Assembly: GCF_015558675.1 (NCBI RefSeq)
Contig: NZ_JADMOL010000001.1
Coordinates: forward strand, 432,364 to 496,363
Direction: 5' to 3'
DNA length: 64,000 nucleotides
Source: Paenibacillus sp. 1001270B_150601_E10
Lineage (GTDB): Bacteria > Bacillota > Bacilli > Paenibacillales > Paenibacillaceae
Position numbers and translations under genes: made by a program. The notes beneath the pieces are model-generated. The model saw only the letters and a list, made by a program, of their open reading frames with translations, was not told the origin of the DNA and ran no database searches. Of this stretch, positions 26,251 through 35,707 are shown piece by piece (position 1 is the stretch's first letter; every line of letters begins with the position of its first letter).

Positions 26251-27207
26251 TTACCATAAGCTGTTGCCGGATTTGCGAGCGACTGCATTCGCAAACGTAA
26301 GGAGCATCACGCTGATGACTGCCTTGAACAATCCGACCGCTGTTGCGTAGGAGTATCGATAGTTCTGCAGACCGACCCTATACACGTAGGTATCAACAAC
26401 ATCCGAAACTGGTCTTAAAATCGGGTTTTTAGCTAAGAGCAAGATATCTTCAAATCCTGCATTCAACAGATTACCGATGGCAAGGATCATGAAGATCGTC
26501 ACGACCGGCATAATAGAAGGCAGCGTAATTAGGAAGATTTGCTTGAATCGACTTGCACCGTCCATTGATGCCGCTTCATAGAGGTGAGGATCAATCCCCG
26601 CAATTGCTGCGAGATAGACGATCGATCCGAATCCAATCTCTTTCCATACATTCGTCGTTACGAGAATCGTCCAGAAATACTCCGGTATCGACAAGAAGTT
26701 GACAGGATCCTCGATCAGATTGAGCTTCTCCAGCAGGATGTTCACGCTTCCGCTCTCTGTAGAGAGAAGGGAGATCACGAATCCTGATACGATAACCCAG
26801 GACAAAAAGTGAGGCAGGTAGCTGATCGTTTGAATGATACGCTTGAAGAACATGCGGTTCACTTCGTTCAGCATTAGTGCGAGAAGGATTGGCGCTGGAA
26901 ATCCGATACAGAATTTCAACAGGGCAATCACAATGGTGTTGCGCATAACATTGTAGAACTCTGGTGCTTCAAAAAACATTTGAAAATGCTTGAAGCCGGC
27001 CCATGGACTTCCGAAAAATCCTTTAAAAATGTCGAAGTCCTGAAAAGCCATAAGCACGCCGTACATCGGGATGTAGCTGAAGACAAAGATAAGCAACAAG
27101 GCTGGAATAACCATTAATTGAATATCGATTTGTTTAAAAAAACGCTTCAGTCCACTGGCTTCTTTCCCTTTAGGAGTCCACTCTTTTTCTACCGATACTT
27201 GTGCCAT
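26251..27207 (-). CDS. Carbohydrate ABC transporter permease (LplB type), copy 2
   Basis: 318 residues, six membrane helices, IPMYGVLMAFQDFDIFKGF and YEAASMDGASRFKQIFLITLP as in the copy at 20221. First gene of the operon; AAGGGGGATAG precedes the ATG. Upstream lie a perfect cre match (27340-27354) and the conserved 32-bp box (27362-27393), so it is probably induced by a specific regulator and repressed by CcpA on preferred sugars. Confidence 0.93.
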   Translation of the reverse strand: MAQVSVEKEWTPKGKEASGLKRFFKQIDIQLMVIPALLLIFVFSYIPMYGVLMAFQDFDIFKGFFGSPWAGFKHFQMFFEAPEFYNVMRNTIVIALLKFCIGFPAPILLALMLNEVNRMFFKRIIQTISYLPHFLSWVIVSGFVISLLSTESGSVNILLEKLNLIEDPVNFLSIPEYFWTILVTTNVWKEIGFGSIVYLAAIAGIDPHLYEAASMDGASRFKQIFLITLPSIMPVVTIFMILAIGNLLNAGFEDILLLAKNPILRPVSDVVDTYVYRVGLQNYRYSYATAVGLFKAVISVMLLTFANAVARKSGNSLW

Positions 27208-27339
27208 ATCTATCCCCCTTAATCTTGAAGTAATGATTTGAAGCTAAGGTTTAGAGGCTGCAGCTGCCCTTTTCATCGTTGTTATGATTTCTGTAAGAGC
27301 TGTGCTGCTTGATCGTCTCTCTGTAACTTAATTGTATTT

Positions 27340-27354
27340 TGACAACGCTTTCAA
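27340..27354 (-). promoter_or_regulatory. cre site (CcpA operator) upstream of importer copy 2
   Basis: Minus strand TTGAAAGCGTTGTCA matches the Bacillus cre consensus WTGNAANCGNWWNCA at every position. It lies 133 bases before the first permease start and directly downstream of the 32-bp box. Confidence 0.75.
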
Positions 27355-27361
27355 GGATAGG

Positions 27362-27393
27362 TGCTTGAACAACGAAAAATGATACTATTCACC
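27362..27393 (-). promoter_or_regulatory. Conserved 32-bp box upstream of importer copy 2
   Basis: Minus strand begins GGTGAATAGTAT and ends TTCAAGCA, with TTTTTCGTTGTT between. It matches 21380-21349 at 27 of 32 positions. The flanking sequence is much less similar, so the box may be under selection; a YesN-type activator site is the favoured reading. Confidence 0.55.
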
Positions 27394-27581
27394 GCTCTTA
27401 AAGAAAAATCGACATATTTTTACATAATTGTCTTGTCCTTTTATATATTTACCTGTCATATTTTGTATTTTAATCTTGGATTTTTATAAAAATTCCTCCT
27501 TCAAAAACATCCCTTAGTTTAAAAAACGATGAAAATCGTTTATGCTGAACATGAGATCATTACATAACTGGAGGTCAAATC

Positions 27582-28289
27582 ATGAGTGTACATATTGAAG
27601 CTAAACAAGGTGAAATTGCAGATAAAATTCTACTTCCTGGAGATCCGCTTCGTGCGAAGCATATCGCGGAGAACTTTCTTGAGGACGTTCAATGCTATAA
27701 TCAAGTGCGCAATATGCTCGGTTATACAGGCCTATATAAAGGAGAGCGAATCTCTGTTCAAGGTACAGGCATGGGCATCGCATCGTTCTCGATCTATGCC
27801 ACTGAATTAATGAAAGATTACAACTGTCAGACACTCGTTCGCGTTGGCACTTGTGGAGCCATACAAGAGGATGTTAAGGTGCGTGATGTATTGATTGCAC
27901 AAGCAGCAAGCACGGATTCATCAATCGTTTCTCACGTATTCCCAGGCATCGCTTTCTCACCTATTGCTGACCATGATTTGCTGCATGCTTCCTACGTAGC
28001 AGCACAAGAACGCGGTATCCCTGTTAGTGTCGGCAACGTCTTTTCAACGGATTATTTCTATAATGAGCGTCCTGAAATGACCATGAAACTGGGTCAATAC
28101 GGTGTGATGGCTGTTGAAATGGAAACAGCCGGCTTATACACACTGGCAGCGAAGTATAAGCGCAAAGCGCTGTCTCTTCTTACAGTGAGCGATCATATCG
28201 TGACAGGTGAAGAAACGACACCGCATGAGCGTCAAACAAGCTTTAATCAAATGATTGAAGTAGCACTCGATACCGTAATTAAATTCTAA
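27582..28289 (+). CDS. deoD: Purine-nucleoside phosphorylase, DeoD type
   Basis: 235 residues, the normal length for the hexameric DeoD enzyme that splits purine (deoxy)nucleosides with phosphate to give base and (deoxy)ribose-1-phosphate. Motifs: [13 protein letters not shown] (phosphate site), [23 protein letters not shown], and the catalytic region [10 protein letters not shown] with [17 protein letters not shown] ribosome site precedes the ATG. Single-gene unit with its own terminator. Confidence 0.96.
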   Translation: MSVHIEAKQGEIADKILLPGDPLRAKHIAENFLEDVQCYNQVRNMLGYTGLYKGERISVQGTGMGIASFSIYATELMKDYNCQTLVRVGTCGAIQEDVKVRDVLIAQAASTDSSIVSHVFPGIAFSPIADHDLLHASYVAAQERGIPVSVGNVFSTDYFYNERPEMTMKLGQYGVMAVEMETAGLYTLAAKYKRKALSLLTVSDHIVTGEETTPHERQTSFNQMIEVALDTVIKF

Positions 28290-28416
28290 TTTTTGCACGA
28301 GAAGAACCCCAATCATAGACCCTGATCAATGTGACTTCATTCAAAGGCTGCTTGTAACCGCCAGTTTAGTATGGGATGAGATTCAGGAATAGCAATTTAA
28401 AGTACTATATAGAGAA

Positions 28417-28464
28417 TAAAAGACCAAGGCGTCTCTTCAAATGGAGATCGTTCTTGGTCTTTTG
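28417..28464 (+). terminator. Terminator downstream of deoD
   Basis: AAAAGACCAAG ... CTTGGTCTTTT inverted repeat with a T-run, 128 bases after the stop; no gene is seen in the gap. Confidence 0.75.
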
Positions 28465-28566
28465 TAAGGTTTTCTTATAGCTTACCAAAGCACTGACAAT
28501 ACCATATCAAGCAAGAACAGTTAATATCATGGCGGTACACCTCGATACTCTATTTACATGGATTCC

Positions 28567-29388
28567 CTATACTCCTTGTTTCAGCATTGGCTCGTACATC
28601 ATCAGAGCGTGATTCTCTGCAACCTTTATTTCGTTGATCAATCCACCCTCCAACGTGTAGACCTGCTGATACAGCTCATTATGCCGCATATACTTTCCCC
28701 ATGCCTCAAGTGAGATTCGATGATTACGCTCTACGATCTTATATTGATATAGAGGCTTATAGGTAGAACGCCACTCTCCTCGAAGCTCTTTGTCATCGAT
28801 CGTAAGCAGAAGCTGAAACGTCTCATTCGTTGGATTGACGATCATCAGATCCAAATAATTATAAGCGCATGTCGCCCCGCTTCCGAAGGGCTGGGTACGG
28901 CTTGCGTCTGGAAACACATCATAGGAATGCCGATAGCGCTCCATTACCTGCAAAGGCGTGTGCAGTGTTATCCAATAGATCAGATTCGATAGCTGGCATA
29001 ATCCTCCCCCAACCCCAAGCTGCATGGTCCCGTAGAATAGAATCATCCCTTCCTTGTACCCTTTTCTGTGGGTAGGCTTTCCAATGCGTCGCCAGTACGA
29101 CATGACCTCTCCAGGTGCAAGAATAAGTCCGTGAAGAGACTTCATGGCAAGGTTCAAGTTATGTACCTTCTGCGCTTGAATCGACATGTCGACATTTTGT
29201 AGTTTGCGGTAGAGCGGTGTCTGGTGAGAAGCATGCACATATAGTAGACTCTCAGGTTGCTGCCTTGATGCGAATTGATGCCTCATTTTCCACCACTTGA
29301 CCCTCCTCTTTCCGCGATAATAAGCCTTTCCAAGCCATAATCTCAGCTTCGATCGCGGGATCGGTTTATACTGCAGGGTGGATTGCAT
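28567..29388 (-). CDS. VanW family protein
   Basis: 273 residues. The VanW domain is clear in LNLAMKSLHGLILAPGEVMSYW, IGKPTHRKGYKEGM and GVGGGLCQLSNLIYW. VanW proteins occur in some vancomycin-resistance operons and widely in Bacillota, but their biochemical role is unknown; no van genes are nearby, so this should not be read as resistance. The ATG at 29388 has GAGGTG at good spacing and is preferred to a GTG three codons earlier. Divergent from helD. Confidence 0.88.
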   Translation of the reverse strand: MQSTLQYKPIPRSKLRLWLGKAYYRGKRRVKWWKMRHQFASRQQPESLLYVHASHQTPLYRKLQNVDMSIQAQKVHNLNLAMKSLHGLILAPGEVMSYWRRIGKPTHRKGYKEGMILFYGTMQLGVGGGLCQLSNLIYWITLHTPLQVMERYRHSYDVFPDASRTQPFGSGATCAYNYLDLMIVNPTNETFQLLLTIDDKELRGEWRSTYKPLYQYKIVERNHRISLEAWGKYMRHNELYQQVYTLEGGLINEIKVAENHALMMYEPMLKQGV

Positions 29389-29553
29389 CCTTAACACCTC
29401 ATCTTCCCTTTAAATATAGATTTCTGATCAATTCGTCATGAGCGCAATCTGGTTGCGATGGGTTACACCGTATGATATAGTGGATACCTGTTTCCATTTT
29501 CCAGTTGCTCACGACCGTAAAATGGCAGCATTTGATCTTAGGAGGTAACTGAA

Positions 29554-31734
29554 ATGTCAGAGGAACGTTTTCAAAGTGCCTATCAAGAAGAAGAAGAGCG
29601 ACTTGAACAGACACTTCTCGAAATTAAGCAGCAATTTGAGTCTTTGCAGGCTATTCCGGTATATCGCGGCTCCGACTTTACTGAGCAGGTCCTAGAAGAC
29701 AACCGGGAGCAGCGCAGACAAAGATTGAAGCGGGCGATTAGAGAGCCCTATTTCGGCCGGATGGATATTCAGGAAGATGCCCACCAAGTCACTGCCACAC
29801 CTCTTTATATTGGTAAACAAGGGGTGGATGCAGAGGAAACTGACCTGGAGCAGGAAGGCTTCCCTAAGAACCGAGTCCATTATCCAATGGTGATCGATTG
29901 GCGGGCGCCTGTAGCAAGCATGTTCTACTCCTTCACGGGAGGTGAAGCACCTGCTGTGTATGAAGCCCCAGAAGGCCCCATCTCGGCACATGTCCATTTA
30001 AAGCGGAACCTCGTCATTCGAAATGAGCAGCTTCAGCGTGTTGTAGATACCTACAATCGGGAGCAAGGCGAAGAACACGTCACCGACGAGTTTCTTGTCT
30101 ATCGACTGGGCGAGAACAAAGATAATCGCCTTCGCGACATCGTTTCAACGATCCAAGCAGAGCAGGATATTATTATTCGTTCACCGAAAAATAAAGCTTT
30201 GTTCATTCAAGGGGTGGCAGGCAGCGGAAAGACCACCGTTGCGCTTCACCGACTGGCATTCTTGCTCTATCAATATCAGGAGCTGATTCGGGCTGAGCGC
30301 ATGATCATCTTTGCCCCTAACCGCATGTTCCTCAATTATATTAGCGAGGTCTTGCCAGAGCTTGGGGTTGGAAATATTCAACAGAGAACCTTTGCAGATT
30401 GGGCTCTACAGTTTGCTCAGCTGGAAGATAAGATCATTCTAGCCTCTTCCTTTGATGATATTGAGCGCTGGTACGGTTCCCTAGATGCAAGACCGAAGGA
30501 CAGCACTCCAGCAACGGGCCGAGTCAAAGGCTCGGTCGCTTGGAAGCTTCAGCTTGATCGTTTTGTTGATCGTTGGGTGGAAGATGCGATTCCTGACGTA
30601 GAATTTGTTCCTTGGGAAGGTGCCGTCTTGTCTCAAGAGACCATTTCCCAGTGGTTCAACGAAGAATATCGCTCCTATGAACCAGCGAAGCGCATTCTTA
30701 GGGTTCAAGCTCGCATCCAGCGCTGGCTGGAGATGGAGCTCAAGAAGGAACGCAGTCGCACGCTGCTCAGCGAGAAAAAGAAAAAATCTTCACAAAAGCT
30801 TAAAACCTATATGAAAAAATGGCCGAAAACCGAGGTTACCGAGTTGTATAAACAATTTCTTCAAGAAGAAGATTACAGCGGCTTACTTCCGGCCAAGAAT
30901 CGCAAACAAACGGTTTCTGATCTAAAAAAAGCCTTCCTGCAGCATGAGGATTTGGCTTCCCTTGTTTACTTGTACATTCGCCTAAACGGAGTCGAATCCG
31001 CGGACCGCTTCGATCATATCGTCATTGACGAAGCACAGGACTTCTCTCCGCTTCAGATTGCCTTGCTAGATCGATTGACGAAAAATCATTCCTTCACTAT
31101 TCTTGGTGACCTATCTCAAGGCATTCATGCATATGCAGGCATTGAAGACTGGAAGGAAATGATGGAGCTGTTCCATCCGGAAGAATGTTCTTATCATGCG
31201 TTGACCAGAAGCTATCGCTCAACGATGGAGATTATTCATTTTGCCAATCAAGTGCTAAAAAGGGGCATAAAAACAGCACTCCTCGCTGAGCCTGTATTCC
31301 GCAGCGGCCAAAAGGTCGCCGTCGTCCACCAGCACACCAAGGTGGAGCAATGGCTGATGAATGAGATTCAGCGTCATCATGAGAGCGGCTATCAAACAAC
31401 GGCTATTTTGACCAGAACAATGCAGGAGGCGAAGGAATGGCACGAGCAATTACAGTCATCCTCTGTACCTGTACATTTGATTCAAGGCAAGGAGCAGCAG
31501 TATGAGGGCGGCATCTCCATCCTTCCTGTATACTTGTCGAAAGGCTTGGAGTTCGATTCTGTCATCCTCTTGCACGTAAACGAATCACACTATCATCTGA
31601 ATCCGATGGAGGCACGTTTGCTGTATGTTGGCTGTACCCGTGCGCTTCACCAGCTGACACTGCTCGTTGATGGCACGCTTAGCCCACTTCTTGCAGAGGT
31701 AAGCGATGAATGGGCTGAACATGTGCATGCCTAA
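29554..31734 (+). CDS. helD: HelD-like RNA polymerase-recycling helicase (UvrD/Rep superfamily)
   Basis: 726 residues. An N-terminal coiled coil (EEEERLEQTLLEIKQQFESL) of the kind that enters the RNA polymerase secondary channel precedes the superfamily 1 motor: Walker A at 220-228 (GVAGSGKTT), Walker B at about 490-496 (VIDEAQD), GDLSQGIHA, and the C-terminal helicase motifs YLSKGLEFD and LYVGCTRALH. HelD releases stalled RNA polymerase from DNA and RNA. AGGAGG precedes the start. Slightly shorter than the B. subtilis protein. Confidence 0.9.
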   Translation: MSEERFQSAYQEEEERLEQTLLEIKQQFESLQAIPVYRGSDFTEQVLEDNREQRRQRLKRAIREPYFGRMDIQEDAHQVTATPLYIGKQGVDAEETDLEQEGFPKNRVHYPMVIDWRAPVASMFYSFTGGEAPAVYEAPEGPISAHVHLKRNLVIRNEQLQRVVDTYNREQGEEHVTDEFLVYRLGENKDNRLRDIVSTIQAEQDIIIRSPKNKALFIQGVAGSGKTTVALHRLAFLLYQYQELIRAERMIIFAPNRMFLNYISEVLPELGVGNIQQRTFADWALQFAQLEDKIILASSFDDIERWYGSLDARPKDSTPATGRVKGSVAWKLQLDRFVDRWVEDAIPDVEFVPWEGAVLSQETISQWFNEEYRSYEPAKRILRVQARIQRWLEMELKKERSRTLLSEKKKKSSQKLKTYMKKWPKTEVTELYKQFLQEEDYSGLLPAKNRKQTVSDLKKAFLQHEDLASLVYLYIRLNGVESADRFDHIVIDEAQDFSPLQIALLDRLTKNHSFTILGDLSQGIHAYAGIEDWKEMMELFHPEECSYHALTRSYRSTMEIIHFANQVLKRGIKTALLAEPVFRSGQKVAVVHQHTKVEQWLMNEIQRHHESGYQTTAILTRTMQEAKEWHEQLQSSSVPVHLIQGKEQQYEGGISILPVYLSKGLEFDSVILLHVNESHYHLNPMEARLLYVGCTRALHQLTLLVDGTLSPLLAEVSDEWAEHVHA

Positions 31735-31757
31735 CGTTATACACGATATCATGATAA

Positions 31758-31791
31758 AAACAGCTGAGATCTCTGTCGATCTCAGCTGTTT
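31758..31791. terminator. Bidirectional terminator between helD and the kinase gene
   Basis: Perfect AAACAGCTGAGAT ... ATCTCAGCTGTTT inverted repeat between two convergent genes. Confidence 0.85.
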
Positions 31792-31801
31792 GTTCGTTCA
31801 G

Positions 31802-33070
31802 CTAGTTTTGATGCATTCTTCTAAACTGAAGCACGCAGGTTGTCCCTTCTCTAGGTCTGCTGTAGTAGGAAATCTTCCCATTCATCGCCCGCACGGAGCT
31901 TACTACGACCATAAGGCCCAAGCCTGTCCCTTTCTCCTTCGTCGTATAAAAAGGCATGCCGATGCGCTTGATTTCATATTCAGACATGCCAACGCCTGTA
32001 TCTTGAATCTGGATATGTACCCCTTCATTATCACACCATGTGGACACTCGAAGATGCCCACCATCAGGCATGGATTCAATCGCATTTTTCATAATATTGA
32101 GGAGGCTTTGCTGAAATTTCTTTGTGTCTCCCTTCACGTAGACAGGATATGCCGTATAATGCTTAATGTTAAGTTCTACTTTGGACAGCACACATAAGGG
32201 AGATACCATGGAGATTAAAGAATCTATCGCCGCTTGAATATGTACGATATCGTGATTCCCCACAGTAGGCTTTGCAAAGTTCAAATAGTCCGTAATAATC
32301 GAATTCGCTTGATCAATCCCCTCTATCGCAAAGCTGCGATACTTCTCCAGAACATCCCTGGACAACTTCTCATTACGCATCAGCTGCAAAAAGCCGTGGG
32401 CAGTCGTCAATGGATTGCGAACTTCATGTGATATGGAGGCAGCTAGCTGCCCAATCACCTGGTACTTCTCTGCATCATACAGCTCCTCTCGCAGCTTCTC
32501 TTGATTTTTCACATGATAGTAGATATAGCTGACAAGCATCGTAGAAATGTATGTACCAATGACTATAAGTCCAATTGGACTTCCCTCTATACTAGGCCAA
32601 TCTTCATAGCAAAGTAAAAAGACAAGCAAATATACCGTGGTTAATGTAAATGCGAGTAGATTAATTTGCAAAAACGTGCTCCGCTCTACCTGGGTCCTAT
32701 GGAACACAAGTCCCATGCACAACAATACGGTTGAGGCAAGCATTGTAGGCCATATGTCATTCCCTAGAATAAAGATATTGCCGAAGTTAAAGGCAATCCA
32801 TGTTGCGATTCCCGCAATCGTTCCCTCGAACAAGGAGGCTAGCACAATGCTGATCGGGATCAAGTGAATGCAGTAAATAAATGGATCTATTGTTTCCAAT
32901 GAAAGATAGCTTAGAGACAATAAAGCCAATATGGCCACAAACAAAAGTTTGCGTCGGTTGTTAGAATAGGTAAATCGTGGGGTAATAATCAAAAAACATA
33001 AACAGGCACTCATCACATATAGAATCCCTGTAACCTGATGACCGATCATTGACAGTATCAACTGAAACAT
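31802..33070 (-). CDS. Membrane sensor histidine kinase, KinB-like (5TMR-LYT type)
   Basis: 422 residues. About six membrane helices in residues 10-185 form a 5TMR-LYT-type sensor, followed by a HisKA domain with phospho-acceptor His215 in SISHEVRNPLTT and a HATPase_c domain (NIMKNAIESMPDGG, DTGVGM, GTGLGLMVV). This architecture matches the orphan sporulation kinases that feed the phosphorelay to Spo0A in Bacillus (KinB group), and no response regulator lies beside it, so a phosphorelay role is inferred. AAGGAATG lies upstream of the start. Confidence 0.85.
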   Translation of the reverse strand: MFQLILSMIGHQVTGILYVMSACLCFLIITPRFTYSNNRRKLLFVAILALLSLSYLSLETIDPFIYCIHLIPISIVLASLFEGTIAGIATWIAFNFGNIFILGNDIWPTMLASTVLLCMGLVFHRTQVERSTFLQINLLAFTLTTVYLLVFLLCYEDWPSIEGSPIGLIVIGTYISTMLVSYIYYHVKNQEKLREELYDAEKYQVIGQLAASISHEVRNPLTTAHGFLQLMRNEKLSRDVLEKYRSFAIEGIDQANSIITDYLNFAKPTVGNHDIVHIQAAIDSLISMVSPLCVLSKVELNIKHYTAYPVYVKGDTKKFQQSLLNIMKNAIESMPDGGHLRVSTWCDNEGVHIQIQDTGVGMSEYEIKRIGMPFYTTKEKGTGLGLMVVVSSVRAMNGKISYYSRPREGTTCVLQFRRMHQN

Positions 33071-33276
33071 TCCTTCTCAAAGGGTCTTTGTTTCATTTCC
33101 TAAGAAGCGCTGTGATATTTCGACATTATTTTACAGCATCATCCAACACTTTTCTTCAACATTATCATATTTTCCCTATTCAGCCAATCAAAAAGTAAAT
33201 ATTTACATGTGGAAAATGAATAAAAAACGAAACTAAATAACCATTTCATTCGTCTTATTACTGAGGAGGGTTCATC

Positions 33277-33750
33277 ATGAGAAAAAAGTTAACCGCGATT
33301 GCGATATCAAGCCTAATTGCAACAACGATGATTTATCCTTATTCAGCATTAGCGAAGCAGGCTGGAGCACCGGCATTAACCGCAGCTCCAAATTCACAGG
33401 TTCGCGTTGAGACTACCAACGGCTATGTTGCCGTTTCTAACCATAAGATCATTGACGGGATGACCTATATCCCGATCTCTGAAGTCGCCAAAGTCCTACA
33501 GGTTCAAGTAAGATGGGAAGCGAGCACCCATACCGTTACCATCGAGAATCCGCAAACAACGATGAAATGGTATTCCATTACGGATCGAATCAAGGTCAAC
33601 AACAAAGATGTTACGATAACGGATCGTCCTCAAATATTCGATAGCCGCACTTATGTCCCGTTAGTTCTGCTGCAACAGGTATTTCAGCTGAAATATTATT
33701 GGGATGCTCCTACGAAGACGGTTACAATTCTATCGCCTGATGTCCAATAA
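33277..33750 (+). CDS. Secreted stalk-domain (copper amine oxidase N-terminal-like) protein
   Basis: 157 residues. A signal peptide of about 27 residues ends at ALA-K. The rest is two copper-amine-oxidase-N-like repeats: ISNHKIIDGMTYIPISEVAKVL ... VTIENP and RPQIFDSRTYVPLVLLQQVF ... VTILSP. These modules are abundant in Paenibacillus exoproteins and are thought to mediate protein or cell-surface contacts; there is no catalytic domain. GAGGAGGG precedes the ATG. Single gene, divergent from the kinase. Confidence 0.82.
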   Translation: MRKKLTAIAISSLIATTMIYPYSALAKQAGAPALTAAPNSQVRVETTNGYVAVSNHKIIDGMTYIPISEVAKVLQVQVRWEASTHTVTIENPQTTMKWYSITDRIKVNNKDVTITDRPQIFDSRTYVPLVLLQQVFQLKYYWDAPTKTVTILSPDVQ

Positions 33751-33757
33751 GAAAGAG

Positions 33758-33929
33758 ACAATGATAGAGTTGCCTTGATTGTCGGTCAGTTCATGTATAA
33801 ACGCTATAATTCTGACTGCTCAAGTACATAATCATTAACTTTATAACCTCATTACGATAGCCACTGGGATGAAGACTCGGTAATCCACCCTCAAGCTACA
33901 CTCGTATTTTCCATTACAATGATAGAGTT
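33758..33929 (+). repeat. 14-base direct repeat ACAATGATAGAGTT (33758-33771 and 33916-33929)
   Basis: Two identical copies 158 bases apart in the otherwise empty region between the stalk-protein gene and its distal terminator. No further structure was seen. Confidence 0.4.
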
Positions 33930-33957
33930 AATGAAGCCTGATTCGAATATCAACAAG

Positions 33958-33999
33958 GAAAAATCTGCACTCTACGTATTGTAAAGTGCAGATTTTTTA
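33958..33999. terminator. Terminator between the stalk-protein gene and rocA
   Basis: AAATCTGCACT ... AGTGCAGATTTTTTAT, strong toward plus; also AAA-rich on the other flank, so it can serve both convergent genes. Confidence 0.8.
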
Positions 34000-34018
34000 T
34001 GTTAAGCGTTATTCGATC

Positions 34019-35560
34019 CTACCACTTTTCAGATACAAGCTTGGCTTGCGTAAACAAGAGCAAGTAGTCTCGGCCTCCAGCCTTGGAGTCCGTTCCAGAC
34101 ATATTGAAACCTCCAAATGGATGCACACCCACTAATGCACCTGTACATTTTCGATTAAAGTAAAGATTGCCACAATGCATATGAACTCTGGCGTATTCCA
34201 GATTCTCGCGGTTATGGCTGAAAACAGAGCCTGTCAATCCATACTCGGTATTGTTGAAGATATCAATAGCTTGCTTATAATTCTCCGCCTTGCATACGGC
34301 AAGAACCGGGCCAAAGATCTCCTCCTGCATGATCGTCGCATCGGCTGCAACGTCAGCAAAGACGGTTGGCTGAATATAATAGCCATTCCCCTCTGCGATA
34401 CTTCCTCCTGCTGCCAAGCGGCCCTCGCCTCTTCCAATCTCGATGTACTCTAGAATCTTCTCATACGCATTCTGATCAATAACAGGACCAATCGCAGCAT
34501 TCGTGTCCGCTGTTCCTACTTGCAGCTGCTTCGTCTTGTCAATGATCAGCTCAAGCACTCTATCATAAACCTCCTGATGAATGATCGCGCGGGAGCCTGC
34601 AGAGCATTTCTGACCTTGGAAGCCAAATGCGGATTGGACAATTGCTGTCGCCGCTTCTTCCAAGTTCGCGCTTGCATCCACGACGATGCCGTCCTTGCCT
34701 CCCATTTCAGCTATGAGGCGTTTGATCCAGATTTGGCCCTCTGACGTCTTTGCCATGCGCTCATTAATGCGCAAACCGACATCTCTAGAGCCTGTAAAGG
34801 AAATAAAGCGTGTTCTAGGATGATCTACGATCAAATCGCCAATTTCGGCACCGGAGCCAGGAATAAAGTTCAGTACCCCTGCAGGAAGTCCAACCTCTTC
34901 CATCAACTCAACAAATTTGGCTGCGATAACAGGACATGTTGATGCTGGCTTGAGAACGACTGTATTACCTGAGACAATAGCCGCAGACGTCATACCTGCC
35001 ATAATCGCAAATGGGAAGTTCCATGGCGGGATGACAACACCAACGCCAAGCGGGATATAGGTTAACTGATTATGCTCGCCCTCATACGGCGTTAATGGCT
35101 GTGGCCCACCTAAACGAATCATCTCACGGGCATAGAATTCTAAGAAGTCGATAGCCTCCGCTACATCAGCATCCGCTTCTCCCCAGTTCTTCCCGACTTC
35201 ATAGACCAGCCATGCACAGTATTCAAATTTGCGACGACGGATGATGGCTGCCGCCTTGAACAAATAGCCTGCGCGCTCCTCTGGACTCACCAGCTTCCAG
35301 CTGTTAAATGCTGTATCCGCAGCGGCTATCGCCTGAAGAGCCAAATCCGCATTTGCCTGTGACATATTCCCTACAAGCTGATCCGTTTGTCCTGGATTAA
35401 TGGACTGTCCAAGTTTTTCGGTAACCCTTTTATCTCCATCAATAACAAGCGGATAGGTGCGGCCTAACTGATCCTTGACCTTGGCAAGTGCGGCCTCCAT
35501 AGCTTGTTTGTTCGCTTCAACCGTAAAGTCTGTAAATGGTTCATTGCGGAAATCGATCAT
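34019..35560 (-). CDS. rocA: 1-pyrroline-5-carboxylate dehydrogenase
   Basis: 513 residues; oxidises pyrroline-5-carboxylate (glutamate semialdehyde) to glutamate with NAD+, the second step of proline and arginine catabolism. The aldehyde dehydrogenase core is intact: PPWNFP, the NAD-binding FTGSRDVGL, the general base Glu285 in LIAEMGGKD and the catalytic Cys319 in [13 protein letters not shown]. The N-terminus RNEPFTDF is typical of RocA/PutC. Several ATGs are clustered; the one at 35560 lies 7 bases after AGGAGGT. It follows the proline dehydrogenase gene with a 147-base gap. Confidence 0.94.
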   Translation of the reverse strand: MIDFRNEPFTDFTVEANKQAMEAALAKVKDQLGRTYPLVIDGDKRVTEKLGQSINPGQTDQLVGNMSQANADLALQAIAAADTAFNSWKLVSPEERAGYLFKAAAIIRRRKFEYCAWLVYEVGKNWGEADADVAEAIDFLEFYAREMIRLGGPQPLTPYEGEHNQLTYIPLGVGVVIPPWNFPFAIMAGMTSAAIVSGNTVVLKPASTCPVIAAKFVELMEEVGLPAGVLNFIPGSGAEIGDLIVDHPRTRFISFTGSRDVGLRINERMAKTSEGQIWIKRLIAEMGGKDGIVVDASANLEEAATAIVQSAFGFQGQKCSAGSRAIIHQEVYDRVLELIIDKTKQLQVGTADTNAAIGPVIDQNAYEKILEYIEIGRGEGRLAAGGSIAEGNGYYIQPTVFADVAADATIMQEEIFGPVLAVCKAENYKQAIDIFNNTEYGLTGSVFSHNRENLEYARVHMHCGNLYFNRKCTGALVGVHPFGGFNMSGTDSKAGGRDYLLLFTQAKLVSEKW

Positions 35561-35707
35561 CATCATTACCTCCTGAACAATTAAGTTATGAATAGGCATT
35601 AAAGGTCTCATATGAAAGGTCTATGCTGAAGTCAGATACACATATGAACATGTTGATGGTGGCTCTATGGTGTAGGAAGGGTTTCTGTGGGTTTATCTGA
35701 GATGGGA

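Noticed and set aside
28290..28375. Short plus-strand frame after deoD (ends LVWDEIQE)
   Set aside because: About 35 codons without a start or ribosome site; too short to distinguish from chance.
28567..29388. Vancomycin resistance locus suggested by VanW
   Set aside because: VanW homologues are widespread in Bacillota; no vanHAXRS-type genes are near.
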